Below, one piece after another: positions 1 through 6,300 of a stretch of 7,002 nucleotides of DNA. The notes under the pieces were generated by a model that was not told the DNA's origin, made no database searches, and saw only the letters and a list, made by a program, of their open reading frames with translations. Source of the stretch: Bacteriovoracaceae bacterium UBA1018 (GTDB lineage: Bacteria; Bdellovibrionota; UBA1018); the NCBI GenBank assembly GCA_002291495.1, contig DBAE01000107.1:3071-10072 (forward strand). Reading direction: 5' to 3'. The position numbers and the translations under genes are program-made. Position 1 is the first letter of the stretch. The number at the start of each line of letters is the position of its first letter.

Positions 1-375
1 GGTGTCTTGCTCTCTCGCACTCATCAAACCACTGCTCGATGGTAACAGCCAAAGATTGGGCTCAATGCCAAGTATCGTGTCTTGCACGGAGTGGGTGCCT
101 GAAAGAACCTGTTCTAAGGTTGCGTGAGCTTGTACGCCCATGAGGATGTCGAGATTGGCTAATCCCATATCCCCGTCAACCATCAATACCCGAAGTCCAG
201 TTCGCGCTAACATGGCTCCCATGTTGGCCACAAAGCAGCTCTTTCCGACTCCGCCTTTTCCGCTTGCGACAGTAATCACATGAGGATTGCTTTCACTGCG
301 GCTTTCTTCTTCGAGGGATTGATCCTGATTTCGACTTCGCATCAGTCTTCTAAGTGTATCTGCTTGATCCTGCAT
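1..375 (-). CDS. flhG: FlhG (YlxH/FleN) MinD-like ATPase, partial at 3' end
   Basis: FlhG is a membrane-associated P-loop ATPase of the MinD/ParA class that limits flagellar number and stimulates the GTPase FlhF. Only the first 125 codons are present; the open frame runs off the window at position 1. Residues 3-9 read DQADTLR, matching the N-terminal DQAxxLR motif by which FlhG activates FlhF. The deviant Walker A GKGGVGKS lies at residues 39-46, with both lysines (K40 and K45) that define the MinD class. Residues 66-80 (VDGDMGLANLDILMG) are the family's next conserved block, with Gly68 where Ala is more usual. The ATG at 373-375 is chosen because the DQAxxLR motif begins two residues later and an in-frame TAG lies about 25 nt upstream. 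The Shine-Dalgarno is weak (a GAG about 9 nt upstream), so translation may partly depend on flhF, which ends 29 nt before. Identity is secure; the C-terminal amphipathic membrane helix cannot be seen. Confidence 0.95.
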   Translation of the reverse strand, partial: MQDQADTLRRLMRSRNQDQSLEEESRSESNPHVITVASGKGGVGKSCFVANMGAMLARTGLRVLMVDGDMGLANLDILMGVQAHATLEQVLSGTHSVQDTILGIEPNLWLLPSSSGLMSAREQDT

Positions 376-404
376 GATGAGTGTCTCTGCTCCAATATTC
401 TAAA

Positions 405-1856
405 TTAAAGTTCCATGATCAAAGCGACTACACGCTCAGGGCTTGCTTCTTCAAAATCTTCAGGGACACGTTGCCCTGTGGTGAAGTACAAGAGCGGTAG
501 TTTGACCTTTTGCGAGACATTGTAGATGGAGCCATAGATGGTAGCCTCATCCAGTTTTGATACAATGAGCCCTTGAGGCTTAAAGACTGAAAATCGGTTT
601 GCCGTGTCGTAGAGTTCAGCATCTCGAGTCGTCGCTGAAACAACTAACTCGGTCTGAACCCCTGCGATACTTGATAAGATCGAATGCATCTCGCCGAGCG
701 ATGCAGGATCTCGTTGTGAGCGTCCCGTTGTGTCGATGAGAACTAGGTCCAGAGATTGAAAGTCTTGAATAGCCGCTACTAGATCGGCGGCCGAAGTTGC
801 CGAACGAAACGGTACATTGAGAATCTTGGCATAAGTCGCAAGTTGATCGACTGCCGCTACTTTATAGCTATCGAGGTTAATGAGACCCACTCGTAAGTTC
901 TTTTTAAGAAGTGCATCACTGGCGATTTTGGCAACGGTGGTGGTCTTACCTACTCCAGTCGGTCCAATAAGAGCCACAACTGATGGGCCTCTACCCGCTC
1001 TAGAACCCGGAGCAATATTTCTCAATGGCGACATGACTTCAGTCGTCCGAACGATCTCAGTAGCAACTTCGTCCAAGACCTCATCAGGATTTTTACTGCG
1101 CTCGGTTCCTAATTCAAATCCTGCTTTTTTGATAATTCCCATCGCATAGCGCTTATCAACTCCATTGAGCACAAGTTGTTCATAGGCATCTTGCAAGGCA
1201 CCTGACGAAAACGAACCATTAGAAAGTAATGCTTGAGCACCAGAGGATGGTCCGGCTTCTTCTTGCGCTACTTTCATTTCTTCAATCATGCGCTTGAGAT
1301 GCTTAATCTCCTCTTCCATACCCATGCCGTAGCCAGGCTTAACAGAATCAGAGTATGCCATCTTTTGTGTCGCACCAGCGGCCTGGGGCGATGCTTGCAC
1401 TTGGGGTTGAGATGATCTCGTTTGTTGCACCGAACGAGCCGCTCGAGCCTGGGCCCGTGCTTGCTGTTCTGCTCTTTCTTGTGCTTCTTGCGGATCGATA
1501 TCGATGTATCGAGTAGCAGTGAGACGCTTATTTGCTGCTTCAGCTGCGTCACTCTTCTTCGAAGATTTTTGCACATGACGGTCCATGTACTTGTCGTAGA
1601 GTGAGGCTTGCTTCTCAGCAGGGAGACCTCTGACCGCTTCTTTACTCTGTTCGGGCAATCGCGTCTCAGCAAATTGCTTCTTGCTCAGAGAACGATCTGA
1701 GATAGCGGCAGTCACTTCGACTGATGCTCGAGACATCAAACCAAAACCACGCTTGTGCTTCTTAGTCTGCAAAATGATAGCTTCTGGCCCAAGCTCTCTT
1801 TTAATTGTTTCCAATGCCTCTTGCATTGTTGGAGCTTCAAACTTCTTAACCTGCAT
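405..1856 (-). CDS. flhF: FlhF, SRP-type GTPase for flagellar placement
   Basis: FlhF is the third SRP GTPase (with Ffh and FtsY). It goes to the cell pole and directs where the first flagellar parts assemble, using GTP-dependent dimers that FlhG disrupts. The 483 residues fall within the family's range. Residues 1-50 are the typical FlhF N-terminus (MQVKKFEAPT, then GPEAIILQTKK). About 100-175 is a low-complexity Gln/Ala/Arg-rich linker inside the B domain, followed by a charged helix near 180-200. The NG domain occupies about 220-483: G1 GPTGVGKTT at 298-306, an SRP-type DSYKVAAVDQLATYA at 329-343, G3 DTTGRSQRD at 375-383, G4 SKLD at 433-436 (Ser replaces the usual Thr), and a closing TTGQRVPEDF block from 459. 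The start ATG lies inside the end of flhA, an 11-nt overlap, with GAGG 7 nt upstream, so coupling to flhA is likely. flhG follows immediately, the usual partner. Confidence 0.97.
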   Translation of the reverse strand: MQVKKFEAPTMQEALETIKRELGPEAIILQTKKHKRGFGLMSRASVEVTAAISDRSLSKKQFAETRLPEQSKEAVRGLPAEKQASLYDKYMDRHVQKSSKKSDAAEAANKRLTATRYIDIDPQEAQERAEQQARAQARAARSVQQTRSSQPQVQASPQAAGATQKMAYSDSVKPGYGMGMEEEIKHLKRMIEEMKVAQEEAGPSSGAQALLSNGSFSSGALQDAYEQLVLNGVDKRYAMGIIKKAGFELGTERSKNPDEVLDEVATEIVRTTEVMSPLRNIAPGSRAGRGPSVVALIGPTGVGKTTTVAKIASDALLKKNLRVGLINLDSYKVAAVDQLATYAKILNVPFRSATSAADLVAAIQDFQSLDLVLIDTTGRSQRDPASLGEMHSILSSIAGVQTELVVSATTRDAELYDTANRFSVFKPQGLIVSKLDEATIYGSIYNVSQKVKLPLLYFTTGQRVPEDFEEASPERVVALIMEL

Positions 1857-3927
1857 AAGCTAACCTCACCGTACCAACTGCTTTTACGCTCACGTTTGGC
1901 GTAATTTCGTTATGGGATAGAACTGTCACATTAGGAATGAACCGATCCACGAGCCCTTTGAGATGGCTTCGGATCATAGGCGAACAAAGAACAATCGGTT
2001 GAGTGGACTGATTAGCCAACTCCATCGCTTGCTGATTGAGCTCACCAATAAAGCTACGAACAAATTCTGGGTCGAGCGAAAGCTGCTGACCTTGATCGGT
2101 CTGGATTATGCCACCCGCAATAGTCTCTTCGATCGATCGATCTAAAGTGAGAAGGAGCATCTCACCTGAAGGTCCAATCAACTTTTTAGTGATCGTTCTG
2201 GCGAGCGACGCTCTCACATGTTCAGTGAGAAGCATCGGATCTTTTTGATAAAGAGCCGCGTCTGTAAGAGCCTCTAAAATTGTACGCAAATCTCGAATCG
2301 AAACACCTTCTTTGAGAAGGTTCTTAAGCACTTTGAGCACAGTTCCAACTGGAAGAAGATTTGGAATAAGATCGTCCACAACCTTTGGAGCCACAGTTTT
2401 GAACGAATCCAAGAGAGTCTGGAGTTCCTGACGACCTAAGAGCTCAGCCGAGTTAGAACGAATCAACTCTGTGATGTGAGTTGCGATCACAGTCGATAAA
2501 TCTACAACGGTATAGCCGGCGTAAGTAGCGTCTTCTTTTTGTCTCGCCGTGATCCAAAGAGCATCTAGACCAAACGCAGGTTCTTTAGTTGGAATACCCG
2601 GAATAGACTCAGTCACATTACCCGGATCCATTGCCAACATATGCCCGACCATCAAAGAACCAGATCCGATTTGGATCCCTTTGAGTAAGAGCTGATAATC
2701 GCCAGGTTTAAGTTCGAGATTATCTCGAATTCTAAGCGGCGGAACAATAATGCCTAGATCGAGCGCAAACTGTTTTCGAATATTCGAGATACGCTCAAGT
2801 AGATCGCCGTTTTGCTCAGCATCGACAATACTGATGAGGCCATACCCTACCTCGAGTTCAAGTAGATCAATATTGAGCAAGTTTTCAAGCTTCTCAGAAG
2901 GAGGCTTAAGTTTATCTTGCTCGACTTTAGCTTGCACAGAAGCTTCTTGAACTTTGCTCTTCTTTTGGAGGCGATAAGCAATCGTCCCGAGTCCGAGTGC
3001 CAAAATAAAGAAAGGAACTCCTGGAAGGCCAGGGATAACTCCCATAAATGCCATCACTGCTGCTGCAGCAGTAAGTGCTTTTTGATTAGTGAAAAGCTGT
3101 TTCGAAAACTCTTGGCTATAATTAGTACTCGTGGCTGTGCGGGTGACGATGATACCTGCAGCCGTAGAAATAATAAGAGCCGGGATCTGGGTGACGAGTC
3201 CATCACCTACCGTCAATAACGTAAATACTCGGGCTGCCTCAGCAATGTCCATTCCTCGCTGAAGAGTACCGATGATGATCCCGCCGATTATGTTTACAAC
3301 AACGATCAAAATACCGGCAATCGCATCTCCGCGAACAAACTTACTCGCACCGTCCATGGCTCCGTAAAAATCTGCTTCGCGAGCAATCTCAGATCTTCTT
3401 CGACGAGCTTCTTCTTCGTTGATCACACCAGCGTTTAGGTCCGCATCGATCGACATTTGTTTACCTGGCATAGCGTCCAAGGTAAATCGTGCAGCTACTT
3501 CCGCGACGCGGCCTGCGCCCTTGGTGATAACGATAAAGTTAATGATCACCAAAATAATAAAAATGACGATACCAACGGCATAATTACCGCCGACAACAAA
3601 CTCTCCGAACGCCTGAATCACGTGACCAGCGGCTGCAGTACCTTGCTCAGCACCTCGCAACAAAATCACACGAGTTGTTGCTACGTTAAGAGACAGTCTA
3701 AACAGAGTAGAAATCAAGAGTACGGAAGGAAAAACACTGAAGTCTAGAGCACGATGGGCATACACAGAAGTGAGCAGCATCACCATCGAGATTGCAATTC
3801 CGAGAGAGAGAAGAATATCGAGAATAAATGGCGGCATGGGTATGACCATGACCGCGAGGATTCCGATTAATCCAATCGCTAATGCGAAGTCCGAATTTTT
3901 TGAAAGTCGATCTAAGAACGAGTCCAT
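1846..3927 (-). CDS. flhA: FlhA, flagellar export gate ring protein
   Basis: FlhA is the largest export-gate component. Its membrane domain couples the proton motive force to export, and its cytoplasmic domains form a nonameric ring that docks chaperone-substrate complexes. From the chosen start it has 693 residues, the normal family length. Residues 1-320 hold about eight hydrophobic segments (for example around 15-30, 65-90, 110-135, 203-222, 238-262 and 285-318). The conserved FHIPEP cytoplasmic loop lies at 147-167 (RFTLDAMPGKQMSIDADLNAG without its last residue as a core block), including Asp151, Lys156, Asp161 and Asp163. A charged linker spans about 322-345 and the cytoplasmic domain follows to the end. 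An in-frame ATG 16 codons upstream (3973-3975) would give 709 residues. I prefer 3925-3927 because GGAAGG sits 6 nt before it, the protein then begins like other FlhA proteins, and the upstream ATG has no properly spaced Shine-Dalgarno and lies in a hairpin. Confidence 0.97.
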   Translation of the reverse strand: MDSFLDRLSKNSDFALAIGLIGILAVMVIPMPPFILDILLSLGIAISMVMLLTSVYAHRALDFSVFPSVLLISTLFRLSLNVATTRVILLRGAEQGTAAAGHVIQAFGEFVVGGNYAVGIVIFIILVIINFIVITKGAGRVAEVAARFTLDAMPGKQMSIDADLNAGVINEEEARRRRSEIAREADFYGAMDGASKFVRGDAIAGILIVVVNIIGGIIIGTLQRGMDIAEAARVFTLLTVGDGLVTQIPALIISTAAGIIVTRTATSTNYSQEFSKQLFTNQKALTAAAAVMAFMGVIPGLPGVPFFILALGLGTIAYRLQKKSKVQEASVQAKVEQDKLKPPSEKLENLLNIDLLELEVGYGLISIVDAEQNGDLLERISNIRKQFALDLGIIVPPLRIRDNLELKPGDYQLLLKGIQIGSGSLMVGHMLAMDPGNVTESIPGIPTKEPAFGLDALWITARQKEDATYAGYTVVDLSTVIATHITELIRSNSAELLGRQELQTLLDSFKTVAPKVVDDLIPNLLPVGTVLKVLKNLLKEGVSIRDLRTILEALTDAALYQKDPMLLTEHVRASLARTITKKLIGPSGEMLLLTLDRSIEETIAGGIIQTDQGQQLSLDPEFVRSFIGELNQQAMELANQSTQPIVLCSPMIRSHLKGLVDRFIPNVTVLSHNEITPNVSVKAVGTVRLAYAG

Positions 3928-3933
3928 TTCTAA

Positions 3934-3939
3934 CCTTCC
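3934..3939 (-). promoter_or_regulatory. Ribosome-binding site deciding the flhA start
   Basis: The minus strand reads GGAAGG here, 6 nt before the ATG at 3925-3927. It supports the 693-residue FlhA over the longer in-frame alternative starting at 3975, where the only purine-rich bases (CCAGG) directly abut the ATG. Confidence 0.7.
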
Positions 3940-3958
3940 GTGGCTGAAATTTCGAACT

Positions 3959-3974
3959 CTCAAGCCACCTGCCA
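3959..3974 (-). promoter_or_regulatory. Sigma-54-like promoter element, tentative
   Basis: On the minus strand the bases are TGGCAGGTGGCTTGAG. This resembles the sigma-54 consensus TGGCACG-N4-TTGCW: the -24 part matches at six of seven bases, the GG is followed by the correct 10-nt spacing, and the -12 part has TTG but GA where GC is nearly invariant. A start about 12 nt downstream would leave a leader of roughly 20 nt before flhA, with its ribosome-binding site intact. Sigma-54 control of flagellar genes is established in several polarly flagellated bacteria. The -12 mismatch keeps confidence low. Confidence 0.25.
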
Positions 3975-3984
3975 TCCTGGCAGG
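3968..3984 (-). repeat. Perfect 7-bp inverted repeat with 3-nt loop
   Basis: CCTGCCA at 3968-3974 and TGGCAGG at 3978-3984 are exact reverse complements separated by TCC. In RNA this would form a short GC-rich hairpin. No U-run follows on either strand, so it does not look like an intrinsic terminator. It may be a protein-binding dyad or a leader hairpin, or chance. It covers the upstream in-frame ATG of flhA and shares bases with the sigma-54-like element. Confidence 0.6.
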
Positions 3985-4005
3985 ACCCGAGCAATCGCCT
4001 TATCT

Positions 4006-4034
4006 ATTGTACCTACCTTCGCAAACAAGACATC
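4006..4034 (-). promoter_or_regulatory. Sigma-70-like promoter, tentative
   Basis: TACAAT on the minus strand (4006-4011) matches the -10 consensus at five of six bases. The -35 region is poor: ATGTCT at a 16-nt spacer matches three of six, and GATGTC at 17 nt is no better. A-tracts lie just upstream and could act as an UP-like or bent element. It would serve flhA with a leader of about 70 nt containing the inverted repeat. Found by eye only. Confidence 0.25.
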
Positions 4035-4065
4035 TGTTTTTTCAGGAAAAGAAGCTGTTTTTTTT
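4034..4065 (-). repeat. Two in-phase A-tract repeats
   Basis: CTGTTTTTT (plus strand) occurs at 4034-4042 and again at 4055-4063, where the T-run extends to eight (4058-4065). The copies start 21 nt apart, about two helical turns, so the A-tracts on the minus strand are in phase and could bend DNA upstream of the TACAAT element. The observation is direct; any role is inference. Confidence 0.45.
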
Positions 4066-4099
4066 CGAGATTAAGCTAAACGCTGTCGATGTTTTGACG

Positions 4100-5191
4100 C
4101 TAGAAGCGATGATTCTTTAAACGATAGACGTAAGCCAACACTTCTGCCACAGCTTGATAAAGTGCTCGTGGGATGGCGTGATTAACCTTAACGGTTTTAT
4201 ACAATGTACGTACAAGCGGGACGTTCTCGACCAAAGGGATACCAGCGTCGGTCGCAATCTGTCGGATCTTTTGAGCGACAAAGTCTGCCCCTTTGGCAAC
4301 AACACGAGGAGCTGCCATCTTTTCTTTGTCATATTCGATAGCTATAGCAATATGAGTCGGGTTCGTAATGATTACGTCAGCTTTTTTGATGGCTGCCATC
4401 ATACGCTTACGAGACATCACACGTTGAACGGCTCGGATACGAGCCTTAATTTGCGGATCCCCTTCGCGCTCTTTAAATTCCTTCTTGGCTTCTTCTTTCG
4501 TGAGTCGAACCTGCTTGCCCCATTCTCTTCTCTGAAGAAACAGATCCATCACACCAAAGACTGAAAACACGCCAAACAAAGAAAGAAAGATTGCTCGGCC
4601 AACCCGACCAAAAACACCCAGCTGTGATACTGGTTCAGCAAGCATCTGGCCCGGAGAATTTAAAACCTCTGTTTTGATAAGAGCATAGGCTATAGCAAGC
4701 GAAATAGTCACTTTGACAGTAATTCGTAATCCATCCACTGCATTTTTAGCCGAAAAAAGTCGCTTAATTCCAGCCAACGGATCAATCTTGCTGAAGTCTG
4801 GTGTGATCGGATGAAATGAAAAGATACTTCCAACTTGTAGAAAACTCCCTAAAACTCCAAGCAAAAATCCTGCGACACTGATTGGTAGGCCAATGGCTAT
4901 GATCAGCTTAAGGGCTTTCATCAAGGTGTCACCTAAGATTGAGCTATCAGTGAGATTAATCCTTGCTGTTAGGTCAGTGCGAAATACCTCGCGCATATAT
5001 TCAGCAAGCTGCGCTCCCATTTTTGGAGACATAGCGTAAACCATTGCACTAGTCGCAAGTAAGGCTAAAAGGCTAGTCAGCTCCTTACTCTGGACGACCT
5101 GACCTTTTTCTCTCATCTCGTCGATGCGGTGCTGGGAGGCTTCTTCGGATAAGTCTTCCGTTGAGCGGTCTTCTTGTTGATTTTCAGCCAT
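4100..5191 (-). CDS. flhB: FlhB, export switch protein with NPTH self-cleavage site
   Basis: FlhB wraps the FliPQR gate and switches export from rod/hook to filament substrates after cleaving itself between Asn and Pro of NPTH. The 363 residues match the family. A hydrophilic, acidic N-terminus (1-30) leads to four hydrophobic segments around 37-55, 92-120, 155-172 and 199-219. The charged linker RREWGKQVRLTKEEAKKEFK (221-240) and GDPQIKARIR (244-253) follow. The cleavage motif is intact at Asn277-Pro278-Thr279-His280, so autocleavage should work. The C-terminal fragment is about 86 residues, without the longer tail of the enteric proteins. The ATG start lies 2 nt after the fliR stop, with a strong AGGAGG formed by the last two fliR codons. 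The 172-nt gap follows the stop. A virulence-type paralogue (YscU/SpaS) is unlikely because all neighbours are flagellar. Confidence 0.97.
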   Translation of the reverse strand: MAENQQEDRSTEDLSEEASQHRIDEMREKGQVVQSKELTSLLALLATSAMVYAMSPKMGAQLAEYMREVFRTDLTARINLTDSSILGDTLMKALKLIIAIGLPISVAGFLLGVLGSFLQVGSIFSFHPITPDFSKIDPLAGIKRLFSAKNAVDGLRITVKVTISLAIAYALIKTEVLNSPGQMLAEPVSQLGVFGRVGRAIFLSLFGVFSVFGVMDLFLQRREWGKQVRLTKEEAKKEFKEREGDPQIKARIRAVQRVMSRKRMMAAIKKADVIITNPTHIAIAIEYDKEKMAAPRVVAKGADFVAQKIRQIATDAGIPLVENVPLVRTLYKTVKVNHAIPRALYQAVAEVLAYVYRLKNHRF

Positions 5192-5193
5192 CG

Positions 5194-6003
5194 CTACCTC
5201 CTACCCACCATGGCTAGCATGACCGTTTCCATCCACTCTTCTGACTTCATCATGATGTTGGCCGAAACCACCTGAAACTCAGGCGCGCTCACTAACATCA
5301 CGATCAAACCTACAAATGCAGTTACGCCCATCGAAAGTACGAGGATATTCATCTGTGGCATTGCCTTAGAAAAAATTCCAAAAGCCACGTTGACTGCAAA
5401 AAGAGAGACCGCAATCGGTGCCGCGATCTGAATTCCAAATTGAATGACCTGCGACGAAAGATCGATCAACTGCTGCGACAAGATATTTGTCATTCCGGCC
5501 TGACCTAATCCAACAATGCGGTAACTATCCATGGATGCCTTAAGCATCAAATGATGACCATCCAGAGCAAGAAATGCCAGCGAAGCAAGGGTCATCTGAA
5601 TCTCAGCAATGACGTGCGTCTGGGACTCATGATGGGGATCATAGGTACTTGCCATTGCAAATCCCATGAAGTTACCCGCTAAGTTTGATCCAAAATGGAT
5701 TGCATCAAAAAGTAGCCTGGAGGTAAAACCGAGCACCAGTCCGAAAAAGACTTCGAGCCCAATCGTCGTGATTACAGTTCCGGTTTGAGCTCCCCAGATA
5801 GCCGCTTCCGCCGGTTTTAGATCTCCACTTTTAATCAAAGTTGGAAACAGGGTAAAAGTGACCGCGAGTGAAAATAAAATTTTGACCGGAGTCGGAACAA
5901 AACGATCTCCGATGATCGGCATAATTGAAAATAGAACACTGAATCGTACCAGCACAGCAAAGAACGTGAACACTTCTTCTTGTGAGAAGTTAAATAGATT
6001 CAC
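5194..6003 (-). CDS. fliR: FliR, export gate membrane protein
   Basis: FliR is an integral membrane subunit of the export gate, one copy per FliP5-FliQ4-FliR1 assembly. The 269 residues are normal for the family and are almost all hydrophobic helices (around 10-30, 40-56, 73-100, 131-150, 185-212 and 217-240). Recognisable family blocks include GFAMASTYDPHHES at 114-127, LALDGHHLML at 145-154 and the stretch from APIAVSLFAVN (195) through AMPQMNILVLSMGV (214-227). It starts with GTG at 6001-6003, which shares one base with the fliQ stop (TAGTG on the minus strand), so initiation probably depends on ribosomes finishing fliQ; a GGGGAG lies about a dozen nt upstream. It ends VGRR, the two arginine codons forming the flhB ribosome-binding site. 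Spa29/YscT-type virulence homologues are excluded by context. Confidence 0.96.
   Translation of the reverse strand: MNLFNFSQEEVFTFFAVLVRFSVLFSIMPIIGDRFVPTPVKILFSLAVTFTLFPTLIKSGDLKPAEAAIWGAQTGTVITTIGLEVFFGLVLGFTSRLLFDAIHFGSNLAGNFMGFAMASTYDPHHESQTHVIAEIQMTLASLAFLALDGHHLMLKASMDSYRIVGLGQAGMTNILSQQLIDLSSQVIQFGIQIAAPIAVSLFAVNVAFGIFSKAMPQMNILVLSMGVTAFVGLIVMLVSAPEFQVVSANIMMKSEEWMETVMLAMVGRR
5197..5202 (-). promoter_or_regulatory. flhB ribosome-binding site inside fliR
   Basis: A perfect AGGAGG on the minus strand is also the last two sense codons of fliR (AGG AGG, Arg-Arg). It ends 5 nt before the flhB ATG and immediately precedes the fliR TAG. The arrangement favours coupled translation of FliR and FlhB. 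Confidence 0.85.
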
Positions 6004-6272
6004 TACCTAACCCACTCCCCAGCGCTACTTAAGATATTAATCGTGTATTGTTGTAAAACTTCCAGCATCCAAGGGGCCATCACGACAAGAACGATCAGAA
6101 TCGCAACCATTTTTGGAATAAACGTTAACGTCGACTCATTGATCTGGGTAATAGCTTGCAGCACGCTCACCAAGATACCGATGACCATGGCAGCAATCAG
6201 CATGGGTCCTGCGAGATAAATGATCGTCTTGATGGCTTCACTTCCTATGGACATGACCATTTCTTCTGTCAC
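6003..6272 (-). CDS. fliQ: FliQ, small export gate membrane protein
   Basis: FliQ is a two-helix membrane protein, several copies of which pack around the FliP/FliR core of the export channel. The 89 residues match the family length. Hydrophobic segments span about 14-38 and 52-75, joined by a conserved loop containing the family signature LQAITQINESTLTFIPK (38-54). It starts with GTG at 6270-6272; a strong GAGGAGG 7 nt upstream supports this over internal ATG codons at residues 5 and 7. The stop TAG overlaps the fliR GTG by one base. The gap to fliP upstream is 28 nt, so the gene belongs to the same transcript. Confidence 0.96.
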   Translation of the reverse strand: MTEEMVMSIGSEAIKTIIYLAGPMLIAAMVIGILVSVLQAITQINESTLTFIPKMVAILIVLVVMAPWMLEVLQQYTINILSSAGEWVR

Positions 6273-6279
6273 TGTAAAT

Positions 6280-6286
6280 CCTCCTC
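6280..6286 (-). promoter_or_regulatory. fliQ ribosome-binding site
   Basis: GAGGAGG on the minus strand lies 7 nt before the GTG at 6270-6272. It fixes the GTG as the fliQ start and is the strongest Shine-Dalgarno in the window along with that of flhB. Confidence 0.85.
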
Positions 6287-6300
6287 AACCCTAATCAAGC

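Larger units (their letters stand above)
3928..4099 (-). other. flhB-flhA intergenic region (only sizeable gap)
   Basis: This 172-nt gap separates the tightly coupled fliP-fliQ-fliR-flhB block from flhA-flhF-flhG. I see no credible coding frame in it on either strand. Read along the minus strand it contains two A-tracts, then a TACAAT hexamer, a perfect 7-bp inverted repeat, a sigma-54-like element and the flhA ribosome-binding site. No terminator is apparent after flhB, so read-through from upstream is probable. The spacing suggests a second, internal promoter for flhA-flhF-flhG; this is inference. Confidence 0.6.

Noticed and set aside
1286..1672. A 128-codon minus-strand frame within flhF
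   Set aside because: It lies in another frame of the low-complexity linker region; its Arg-rich composition is a by-product of the flhF codons, and no initiation signal is visible.
880..1863. Several plus-strand open frames of 60-89 codons opposite flhF
   Set aside because: They are antisense shadows of a well-supported flhF, lack ribosome-binding sites and resemble no protein family.
2131..2142. GATC tandem repeat as a phase-variation tract
   Set aside because: Only three units, inside a conserved part of flhA (around the Asp-Arg-Ser-Ile codons) and in frame; too short to suggest slippage.
3968..3984. Inverted repeat as an intrinsic terminator for flhB
   Set aside because: No U-run follows the stem on either strand, and it lies over 100 nt past the flhB stop, close to the flhA ribosome-binding site.
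3990..4030. Sigma-28 (FliA) promoter before flhA
   Set aside because: GGCGATTG only loosely resembles GCCGATAA, and no TAAA-like -35 occurs at the required spacing.
3698..4120. Open frames on both strands across the 5' end of flhA and the flhB-flhA gap
   Set aside because: They overlap conserved flhA codons and the regulatory-looking gap, and their predicted peptides are not protein-like or recognisable.
4154..4564. A 136-codon plus-strand frame opposite flhB
   Set aside because: It is antisense to the NPTH-containing conserved domain of FlhB, with no family resemblance or ribosome-binding site.
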